From contig NC_092571.1 of NCBI RefSeq assembly GCF_037975245.1, forward strand, positions 14,751,917 through 14,815,916: DNA of 64,000 nucleotides, in the 5' to 3' direction. A program made the translations under genes and the position numbers. The stretch is from Apostichopus japonicus (taxonomy: Eukaryota; Echinodermata; Holothuroidea; Aspidochirotida; Stichopodidae). This document shows, piece by piece, positions 13,601-25,600 of the stretch. The notes beneath the pieces are model-generated. The model worked only from the letters and a program-made list of their open reading frames with translations, had not been told where the DNA came from and searched no databases. How positions within the stretch are numbered: position 1 is the first letter of the stretch; each line of letters begins with the position of its first letter.

Positions 13601-16600
13601 GGTGAGGATAGACAGGTTCACTGAATGATAACAGAACTTTTTAGATTTATCAACACACTTTAACTATAAATAGCGGCAAAATGTAGCAATGCTCTAAAAC
13701 TAAAAACACAGCGTTTTTGTATTCTGTCAGCAAATAAAACCAAACCGACATTTTTCAAAGTTTTAGACCACACTCTGTCACACTGAGTCGTCGATCTTTT
13801 TTTATTTTATATTTTTGTGGCTCTGAATGAAAGATAATGAGTTATTAATTTAATAATGAATTTGATTCAATCTGGAACAGTGTGTCACCTACAGTAGGCG
13901 CTTGTTTTTTGGTCATAATATAGTAATAAGTATTTAAAGTCACATGTAAGAAAGCAATGTGGAATGTTTCATATGTTTGGATTCTTATTTTTCTACTTTA
14001 TTGTTTACAATTGAACTTGAATTTAATACATATTAATGGCCGCCACTCTTACTGTATTTAATCATCAAAAAAGTGGGTAGTTCTGGATTAAGAAAGAGAA
14101 GAATTCTCAAATTGACATTCCAAAAGTTTAGGACTGCGCTTTACCAAACTGACACATGTACTGTAGTTCTTTATTGTTTTAGTCACTGAATGAAAGTTAA
14201 TTATTTAAGCAATTTATTTAATGAATTTGATTGGATCTAGAAAATTTTGTTACCTGTAGACTCTTTTCATGTCATAAATTAGCATGCTGTAAAGTCACAT
14301 GTAAAAAAGCGATCTGAAAGTTTCAAAACTTTGGATCAATTATTTTGTTTAAATATACTTCTTTGTTTGAAATTAAATTTGAACAATAAGATAATTAATG
14401 GCCACCATCATGTACGTAAGTGTGGAAAAATATGGGCAAATCAATAAATCAAAAAAAATAAAGAAATGGTTTTAAGTTAACTTTTAATTTGAAAGTACAA
14501 GTGTAATAATTTTCCTTTTTTCTTCTTTTTCATATTCAGGAAAAGAAACTAATCATCTATGTAGAATCCAAAGTCTTGGAGGAGCCCGAGCTGATGGAGG
14601 ATAAAGAATTTGATCAATACCGATTAAAGATGAAAACCTTTAGAGACGGTAAGTGTATGACACAAAAGGAACCTGAATATGTGAATATTTGAAAATGCAT
14701 ATCTACTATCTGAATATGCATATCCACATTTAGTCATTCCTATCATGGATGTGGATGAATGATCACCAGACAATCACCAGATGAATGATCAATACCGATT
14801 AAAGATGAAAACCTTTAGAGACGGTAAGTGTATGACACAAAAGGAACCTGAATATGTGAATATTTGAAAATGCATATCTACTATCTGAATATGCATATCC
14901 ACATTTAGTCATTCCTACCATGGATGTGGATGAATGATCACCAGACAATCACCAGATGAATGATCAATACCGATTAAAGATGAAAACCTTTAGAGACGGT
15001 AGGTGTATCGACACAAAAGGAACCTGAATATGTGAATATTTGAATATGCACATCTACTTTCTGAAGATGCATATCCACATTTAGTCATTCCTAGCATGGA
15101 TGTGGATGAATGATCACCAGACAATCACCAGATGTATGATCAATACCGATTAAAGATGAAAACCTTTAGAGACGGTAGGTGTATCGACACAAAAGGAACC
15201 TGAATATGTGAATATTTGAATATGCACATCTACTTTCTGAAGATGCATATCCACATTTAGTCCTTCCTAGCATGGATGTGGATGAATGATCACCAGATGA
15301 ATGATCAATACCGATTAAAGATGAAAACCTTTAGAGACGGTAAGTGTATGACACAAAAGGAACCTGAATATGTGAATATTTGAATATGCACATCTACTTT
15401 CTGAAGATGCATATCCACATTTAGTCATTCCTAGCATGGATGTGGATGAATGATCACCAGATGAATGATCAATACCGATTAAAGATGAAAACCTTTAGAG
15501 ACGGTAGGTGTATCGACACAAAAGGAACCTGAATATGTGAATATTTGAATATGCACATCTACTTTCTGAAGATGCATATCCACATTTAGTCATTCCTAGC
15601 ATGGATGTGGATGAATGATCACCAGACAATCACCAGATGTATGATCAATACCGATTAAAGATGAAAACCTTTAGAGACGGTAGGTGTATCGACACAAAAG
15701 GAACCTGAATATGTGAATATTTGAATATGCACATCTACTTTCTGAAGATGCATATCCACATTTAGTCCTTCCTAGCATGGATGTGGATGAATGATCACCA
15801 GATGAATGATCAATACCGATTAAAGATGAAAACCTTTAGAGACGGTAAGTGTATGACACAAAAGGAACCTGAATATGTGAATATTTGAATATGCACATCT
15901 ACTTTCTGAAGATGCATATCCACATTTAGTCATTCCTAGCATGGATGTGGATGAATGATCACCAGATGAATGATCAATACCGATTAAAGATGAAAACCTT
16001 TAGAGACGGTAAGTGTATGACACAAAAGGAACCTGAATATGTGAATATTTGAATATGCACATCTACTTTCTGAAGATGCATATCCACATTTAGTCATTCC
16101 TACCATGGATGTGGATGAATGATCACCAGACAATCACCAGATGTATGATCAATACCGATTAAAGATGAAAACCTTTAGAGACGGTAAGTGTATCGACACA
16201 AAAGGAACCTGAATATGTGAATATTTGAATATGCATATCTACTTTCTGAAGATGCATATCCACATTTAGTCATTCCTACCATGGATGTGGATGAATGATC
16301 ACCAGATGAATGATCAATACCGATTAAAGATGAAAACCTTCAGAGACGGTAAGGGTGCATGGGTGGGTTTGCAACATCATATGGTGGGCTTCACTGGTGT
16401 TTTGTATGACACAAAAGGAACCTGAATATATGAATATTTGAATATGCATATCTACTTTCTGAATATGCATAGCCACATTTAGTCATTCCTACCATGGACG
16501 TGGATGAATAAATGTAAGGTTGCCGTCTTGTATACCGGAAGTGAAGGAAAGATTTGATGTGCGGTACTATAATTGGATGTCCAATCACTGTACTGTATGA

Positions 16601-19600
16601 GCGTTACAGACAACAAAGGAAGTAGAAGTTTACATTACAAATCTGACCCCGAGGGCGGGGTCTGATCCCCGAGGGCGGGGTCTGATCCCCGAGGGCGGGG
16701 TCTGATCCCCGAGGGCGGGGTCTGATCCCCGAGGACGGGGTCTGATCCCCCTAGACCCTTGCCTCATGTGGGGTTCTAATCGCGAGGTCTGATCAGTCGT
16801 GACACAAATTTAACAACATGCTTGCAGTTTGAGGTAAACAGGGTCAAAGTTACTCTGTGTGACAATTGGTTATCAAGTTTAAGTCCCAGATTGTAGAGTG
16901 TTCTTTAGCTATGCTTCTTAATGGTTAAATAGCGTCAAGGGGTTTTTAACTCATGGAAGACTTCAGTTTGTAAGATTTAGTTTTAATATCTACTGTATAT
17001 TTAAAATACTGAATTTACAAAACAAACATCATACAGAAAAATATATAGTTCAGAAAATTTACTTAATTTTTTTTTTTAAATTGGCTATTTTCCCTCCTAT
17101 GTAGATTTCTGTTTAGTCACAAAAAAACTGCAATGATCAAATTGAGTTTACTAAAAACTGCATTTAATTTACAACAGGAATTAAATTAGAAAAGTACTGG
17201 AGTATGTAATAGGGGTTGGAGGGTAGGAGAGGTTGGGTATGGGGGTGGGCGGGGGGGTTGGGATGGGGTGACTGGGATTTGAGATGGGTGGATTAGGGGA
17301 TTAGGAAAGTACATTAATTAAGCTTGAATACTGCATGTTTGATGACTCAAGATAAATGACACACTGTGACATATATTTGTTGTCCTTTGTGCATTAATAG
17401 GCTTGTACAGCACAGACATAATCTACACTATGACTATAGGGTATACATACTGTAGCTCATAAATATTAATCATCCCTCCAGATCAGAAAGCCAGAAATAT
17501 TTGACATTAATATCCGAGACCAGAACCTCATTTCATCTAGGTTAGAATGGAGACAAACATGAGAAAATGTTCAAGCCTTGGTCCTGCAAGAGTTACTCAA
17601 TTACAACCGTCAGGAGACAAAAAAAGTCCTGCCACACTTTCGGTGAAAAATGAAGTCATCAAATTAGATTTCGTGGAAGTTGACAGCCAGGGGAAAAAAA
17701 ATAACAATATTACATTTTGAGTCGACTCTTCAAAATATAACATCAGAGAACTTAATCGGCTGGTTTGAAAGGATCCTTGTGTAAGTCACAACTTGAGAAT
17801 GTTTCTTGTTTTAATCTAGATCGCAACAACATAGTTGTAATTATTATAAATGTAAGAGTTTCAAAACTCAGAGTATTGTGTTACATTAACACCCCCCCCC
17901 CTCCCAATATAAATTACTTTCTAACAGCAGTTTAACAATCAAATAGCTGTTCAGGCCTTTGTTATGCATGCATAGAGAATAAGTACTGACAGATTAGAGC
18001 TTGTTGAATTCTGTTTCTAATATTTAAATATTGAATGATCGTTTTTTTCATAAAAGCGTGATACAGTACTTTTAAGGAGCATTTGTGAAATACTTTGCAT
18101 AGCGTTTTGCTATATATGCTACTACCAGATAAATTATTCCTGACATCCTGGTCGCATGGCATCATTTGATCATGATTAAAAACAAAAGATTCAAACCCGT
18201 CAGTCAGAATTGGCGAAAAAAGTTCGCAACAAAAGGGTAATCCAATCAATAATGTGTCAACAGTTTCACTACATTTGAATAATTGTAATTTCATAGCAAC
18301 GAAACAAATAAAAATGTTAATACTAAGAAAAATACTGTAAACAAAAAAAATTGTAAATTTGTAAAAACTGGGAAAATTTTGGGAGTAGTAACATTGTCAG
18401 TACAGCCAACACCTCAGTTCAGTCGCTCATTGCTGTCATCGAGCACTACGAGTTAGGAAAAATCTCTAGGCACCGACCGGTAGGTGAGAAAATTTGCTCG
18501 GAAAGAGAAGCTAATGCCAATTAGGGATAAGTTCATATCCTTTCCTTAATTTGAGTAGAAAGCGCAGGTCTGCAGAATGTGAAGATGATTGTGCTTCCCA
18601 TTCAGTTTTGTGACCTTTCCATTTGAATAAATGTAAATTCATAGCAACTAAACACATGAAATGTAAAAACTAAGAAAAATACTGTAAACAAAACAAATTG
18701 TAAATTTGTAAAAAGTGGGAACACTTTGGGAGAAGTAACATTGTCAGAACAGCCAACACCTCAGTTCGGTCGCTCATTGCTGTCATCGAGCACTACGAAC
18801 GAAAAATCGCTAGGCACCGGAAGGTGAGAAAATTTGCTCAGAAAGAGAAGCTAATGCCAATAAGGTTCATATCCTTTTCCTTAATTTGAGTAGAAAGCGC
18901 AGAATGTGAAGATGATTGCGCTTCCCGTTCAGTTTTGTGACCTTTTCCTGACAGTAGATGTTATCAGCTCATCATAATTTTGATGGAAATCAATCAAAAC
19001 ATGAGGAAAAGGAGTGGAAAAATCTTCAAAGGGGAAAGCTTAAATGTAGAGATCTTATAAATAAAGTGGTTATTGATTTAATATGGATGCCCTAAAGGGT
19101 CTTATTTGAAAGCTTAGTCAGGCAGGGAGGGAGTGACTGCAGTGATTAAAAATTTCATACTGATTTTAGTGTGCTTAATATGTATAACCGAGCTTCGTAT
19201 GCGGCCATGTGAATCGTGAAAAAATAGTCAATGGAGTGGATTTCTTCTTTTTTTTTGCTTGTCAAGGATAAAGAAATGCACTGTAGAGGTGGTTCCACCC
19301 ATGGTTTGGAAAAGTGGCCAAATTTGGGGGAAATGAAAAACCTCCTTTCTGGGTCTTCTCTTTTTGGGAGGGGGGGTGCAAAACGAACATTATTAGTCTG
19401 GAGCTGGCAGGCTGTGGCAGCATTAGATTGCTAACTCTCAAATCAGTTCCAATTAAATTTGTGATGATGCACAATTGTTAGGCCTTACTGTTGGTAGCCT
19501 AACATTGTCTCTTAATTGTGTAGGCTTCACAATATTCTGTACTACATGGTTTGGTCTGGAAAACAATTTTTTTTTTGGGGGGGGGGGGAAAGTGTGGGAA

Positions 19601-22600
19601 CCATGTTCAGTAAAAAGGTAATTATTCATTGGCAGAGAGGCAATAAGTGAATTTATCAATTGAGCACTTAAAGAGTTATATTTTTCCCTTAAATATAGCT
19701 GGGACAATGAGATGTACTGGACCAAGGGCAGGTTGGAACATGGTGGTGGGGGGGGGGCGGTGATCATTGAAATACTCAAATAATTTATTGTAGAGTCTGA
19801 ATAATAATCATGTGTTATATTTTGGTATTCTATGCCTGAGAGATTTTAATTCTCTGAGAATGGCATTATTTTGTGCACAGCACTTGGGACTCTCTAGAAT
19901 ATAATATTAAACTAGACTGACACTCAAACTGTTGTTGCAGAAACCAATTCACTATCTATCTCTTCCCACTTTAACAGGAGACCAACTCGGAGACAAGATA
20001 GATTTTATCGTGTGTTTGGGCGGAGATGGAACCCTTCTGTATGCATCCTCATTGTTCCAGGAGGTAAGACATTTTAAGTATTTGGGGTGCGGCTCTTACA
20101 CCCCTCTTTTCCACCCGTTCAAAGAATGCAACACTCGTCGGAAAAATAACTAATGGCGGAGGGGCTTAGCTGATGTTGCAATATTTAATTGGAGCACAGT
20201 ATCACACGACATCACGAAACGTCTACACAAAAAATTGTTTTCATATTTCTTGGTATCTCGCTCCTGTACTAATCATCACACTGATTAAACCTGAGACATC
20301 TGTCCACCAGCAGTGTCATAGCCGACAGCTTCAACCAACAGATACATCGAGGCAGTCAAGTTCATGTATGAAGGCTTTTACTCTATAAATAACTTTACAT
20401 CCAGAATCTCATGACATTGCGATCAAGTCCAAAGATGTAAAGCATTTTATTTTTCTTTAACATCGTATTTTAAAACAGACAAAATTCAGAGAGCCTGGAA
20501 AACTGAGCAATACACAACCTTCGAATACTAAATTATTCCCTGGTTTACTACTGATGGCATCATGATGTGATTTTATTTGATTTGAACGTAGCAACTTGTA
20601 GATCAACCAGATCAGATTTTAACTTTATATAAATGTATATGTATGTGAAACACATAGTTGCTTCTTTGAATGGTAGCTTTTCTAGGAAGAGGAAGTGTTT
20701 ATACATTATATATATATTCATTTGCCTTTGTCGTTTACCTCCATTTCATTTAACAAAAGTCTTTTCAAAGTATCTCTTTCAAGATCCGGCTTTAGGAATC
20801 ACAATTGATTTTGAGTTGGTTAGCATCATGTTTGATCTCTAGGGTATAAGGCAAATATGTCACCAAAACAGAACTACAGTAGTATTGTTTGATACAGGTG
20901 ACAAACGCCTACAGTGGAATTACGACATTCCTTACCAGTTTCGAACCTCTGGACATACAATCAGCATCCATACGATTTTGAACCTCTGGACATACAATCA
21001 GCGTGCATGGCCTAGTGGTTAGGCTGTCTACATATAAAGCGGGAGGCCTGGGTTTGAATCCCAGTGGAGGCTGGAAGTTTTTTTCACTGGATTTTCCAAC
21101 TCACTACAATTTCAATGATATAAATATATATATATTTATATATATGTATACATTGAATTTACGATTTCAATAATATATATTTATATATATATATATATAC
21201 ATATATATACATATACATATATATAAATATATGGTTGAATAGTTTTATTAGGAAAATGCAAATCAGCTGCTGTAAAAAAAAAGTGTAAAAAACATTTTTC
21301 TTTAACTGTCAGGAAAAGTTGGCAACCTGAAATATTCTCATTAGTTTAAGGCTTTCACACACACAGAAATGATTGCACATACTACACTATCGGTAATATT
21401 TCTTTTTCGGCTTCGACAAATCTTGTTCTGTTTTTCACCTGATTTTGTCTGCCTCTTTCTCCAGGGTACTGTACCACCTGTAATAGCTTTCCATCTCGGA
21501 TCCTTCGGCTTTCTAACCCCTTACGAATTCTCAGAGTTTCGCGAGGCAATCAACGTACTATTGGAGGGTGAGTAACCTTTGAAGTTATTAAATATGCAGC
21601 CTCTCTCTCTCTCTCTCTCTCCCCTCGTTACTCTCTTTTAAATCCAATTGTTTTCTGAGGGTTTTCAGAATAAATAAACATTAGCAGCTGCCGATTCATC
21701 TCAAAGATCAATGATTAAAGACGAGGAACCTGAAGGTTTCCGCAGGAGCAAAACTTATCAGGCTGAGCGGTTGGATGTTGTTAAATGTGATACAAATAAG
21801 GACCGACTGCGGTATTTGGCAAATTTTTTTACAGCCTGTGATATCAAGAACTGATGTTATACATTTTCCACATTTTAAATATATAGTTGACTTTAAAATA
21901 AACATTCATTGGGACTCCAGTTTCTTGAAAAGGTACAATAGTAGAATAGTTACAATTCTTTCTTTTTTAAATTAAAGAATGTCTGTGACTTTATTATGTA
22001 CTTGGAATACCCTGCAACTTACAATTGAAAAACAGGATTTTTTTTTATGATTTGTGGGGTTGGAGGTGGGGGGGTGGGGGAGTGATGAGGTAGGAGAGTT
22101 AGGGAGGAAGAATGATTTTTACAGTAGAACCATTGAGTTAAGCAGTTGTATGTTGCTGTAATCAGGTCATTATTCCAAGTGTGTGTTCAGAAGATGTTGT
22201 ATTTACTCACCCTTCCGTTCCACTCCCCTCCCCTTCCCATCCCTCTCATTGTTATCTGCTGTTAAATTGTCATCCACGCTTGGAGATCTGAAAAGAGAAT
22301 TCCAGCATTTAAACAATCCTTACATTTATCAGCATCTGAAGTTGAAGCCATCTTTTACTTTTCCTCCCTCTTCCACCCCTCCCTCCACTAATTTTTTTAT
22401 TTAATTAATAGTGAACATTTCTCCAGAATTTTGTAAGCAAGTCATGAGCAATATTTAAATAACTTTCAAATAAACCATTAATAAAGCTCAGCAATTAGGA
22501 GAATCCACAAGAAAAGCACTCTATGTTGTTGGCAGCTGTTCGGTTTCCATGACGACCCATGTGCCCTCTGATATTTTGAAGAAAGCATTGCACTTTATAA

Positions 22601-25600
22601 TTGTACAGTATACTAATGGTACGATTTAATGATAGTCTGTGAATCTTGTACACAGAATTTGACTTGCTTAAGATTTTCAGAATCTCTCCAATTTCTTATT
22701 TCGTGTTTACAGCAGAGAATAAGGGTTTGATTTGAGCTTCAAGAATCATAATGCCAAGATATGTTCATATTGATGCAGCAGTAAGCAACAAGAACATATA
22801 TTCTGTACTCCAGTGACAGAAATGCAGGCAAAATATTAACTGATATATTTCATAAATATTTCATTAAGTTTTTGCCACTACACTTCATCATCAACTTTAT
22901 GTCGGGCCACAAAAATATTGACAGCTGACAGTGTTGACTTTCAGTAGGAATTGTTGTGAAGTTTGAGTTCTCTAAAGAAGATTGGAACCTGTTTGCCTGG
23001 CTGATAACATCTACTGAAGGTTGAAAGTCCAACTCTGATTCCTGCTTTAAATACTTGACTTTTGGTCACTATTAATTTATTTTTATTACTCTGAAAATCT
23101 GCTAATTTTGCCTTCATTTTATACAGTGATGTACAGTATCTGTACATGTACCTAAACAAACTGAATAATACCTGTTTGGGCTAGTTGAGATATCAAAGTT
23201 GACTTACTTTTTTCTTTGTCTGTGGTCCATATCACAGGTGACTTAGTTTTGTCTTTGTCTGTGGTTTAGACTGACAATTAGTTGCAATTTTCCTTCATAT
23301 TATCATATTAATAACTTGAATTCCCTTTCCTTAGGTAACACACCGGTGACTCTACGTAGCAGGTTAAAATGTCTACTCTTTGAAGATGACAACATTCCAT
23401 CGGATCTTGACAGGGAGAACGTCATGGCGATCAGACCGGTCAAAATACCCGATCCTCCTAATCTTAAATTCAAGTGGGAGTGTCTTAATGAAGTTGTGAT
23501 TGACAGAGGCTCCTCCCCTTACCTCTCTAACTTAGACCTCTATCTAGATGACAGGCATATCACTACAGTGCAAGGTGATGGTAAGTAATGATGTGTATAT
23601 TCATGACATGTAAATAAAATAGGTGTGTCTTAACTTTTTCATTGACACAGACACCTGCCCAGTCTTAGACCTCTTCCTATATAACAGGTACATTGCCACG
23701 GTGACAGGTGGTGGTGGTAAGTAAGTAATGACATGCATATTCATTGTTTACCATTCAGCAGCTCATAATGATCCACACCTTGGCTTGAATATATCTCTTT
23801 GTGAAGGATATATTCAAAAGAAGTTCTTGGAAATATTCTTTCCATCAGATATATCCCTTAAATTTATACCTAACTTTGAAAGTAGATGTTGTCTTCGAAG
23901 GTCTTCTTGGATATGATGTGCATAGACTTTAAAACCCTCTCTGCAATGAGTTTGAAAACAACACAAATATACTGCAAACATTTCAAAACTGTCACCAAGA
24001 ACGGCCAGAGTTTCTATCAATTTGGAATCTCTGTACATATATGTACAAAGTTCATTCACAATTTTTGTTGTTTTATTCCGATACCTACAGTAAGACGTGT
24101 TTTTTTCTTTTGATTTTATTTCTGATCACCTTAGAAACTTGCTACAATTTATATCAAATCCGCTTGTTGGCTCTACCAGCATATCATAGATTAACATTTG
24201 GTTGCTATGAAATTTTCAGCAACTTCCAACATGCAACCATGGAAACAGTGGTTGCTATGCTTGTGCTTTTTTCAGCAAATCCATTTATAGTCAGTCACTT
24301 ATAATAACCAAGTATCCATCTTTGCAAAAAACAATTTCAATTATTAAGATAGTTGACTGAAATAAATACAGAGATTTGAGACAACAAGAAAGTAGAAAAA
24401 GTATTTTTAGTACACCAGAGAGAGAGAGAGAGATAAATTTTAAATTTAACTGAAACAGAATATCAACAGAAGCACAAGTAAAGTGTGCTTGGTAGCAACA
24501 AAGCGTGTTTGTGCAAGACCGTCATTGCATAGTATGTGTTTAAACGATTAGGCTACGTGCAAAAAATTGATTTCTGATTGATGATAAAAAAAGCATCTCA
24601 ACTTGGCAACGGTTTGTTCCAGAAAGTGAACGTAAAGCAAACATGCGTGATATCATGGAAGCACACTGACAGATTTGATATGATGAATAACAAGTCCATT
24701 TTTGTGACATTTTTAATTTATTAAAAAACTTTTTTAAGTTTGTGCAATAAATGCTGTTTTACAACGTCAACATACTGTATCATAAAGAGTATCGTTAAGA
24801 AGTAATAACTCGATATTCTGTCACTTAATCCTCTCGTAGGCCTGATCATATCCACACCGACCGGAAGTACGGCCTACGCTGCTGCAGCGGGTGCCTCCAT
24901 GATCCACCCCAACGTCCCAGCCATCCTCATCACTCCTATCTGCCCGCATACCCTGTCTTTCAGACCTATTGTAGTACCAGCTGGTGTTGAACTCAAGGTA
25001 AGTCGTCTACCCAGAAACAGCTATTTACCTAGCAACCAGTGGCATAGAGAGCCGTGACGAATAACTAATGTTGTTATTGCGGTAATCTTCAAGTGTAGTC
25101 AGTTAAAAGCGCCGGGATGGGTGAAAATGAATCTTGCGAGCCACGGTGAAAATGTTATAATTGATCTGCCATCCGCAACACTCGAGGGTGTACCAACTGT
25201 CAAAAATATTTTAAAATATTACAATAAATGAGAACTAATAGATCAGAAAGTTTTATGTGTGTATTTTTCATCTGCTATGTCGCAGTGCTCAAGGCACGTG
25301 TAATTATCCGAGCCACATACAAAATGTTCAGTTATAAACATGGACCTACAATATTTTTGGGGGGTGAGGGGGATGGGGGAGTGAAGATATGTTATTTGGG
25401 GGATGGGCATAAAAGAAGTTGCAAATTGGGTTTTGTATCGTCGTTTTTGCTATAAATTATTGCGATACTAATCATGTGACACACTATGTAAGGATTTAGT
25501 TTATATCTGAACTTTTCAGTGAGATTTAAATTTTAAAGCATAACATTCTCCATCTTCATAGGTCACAGTGTCACCAGATGCAAGGCACACAGCTTGGGTT

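Larger units (their letters stand above)
14649..19977 (+). other. NADK: NADK intron
   Basis: The intron opens with the exon-derived array. It then holds a 20-bp GC-rich repeat (16642-16750), poly-C and poly-G tracts and a 348-bp tandem duplication (18271-18955). No other exon was supported. Confidence 0.85.
20064..21464 (+). other. NADK: NADK intron
   Basis: It contains a 36-bp direct duplication ending where a SINE-B begins (20943-21001), the SINE itself and a TA-rich microsatellite to 21240. Nothing else was recognised. Confidence 0.8.

Noticed and set aside
14612-16490. CRISPR-like array
   Set aside because: The units are contiguous tandem repeats without unique spacers and derive from an exon end in an animal gene.
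21001-21072. Functional tRNA gene
   Set aside because: Boxes A and B are present, but the segment continues into a shared SINE body and the acceptor stem does not pair. The same reasoning applies at 45031, 61426 and 38624.
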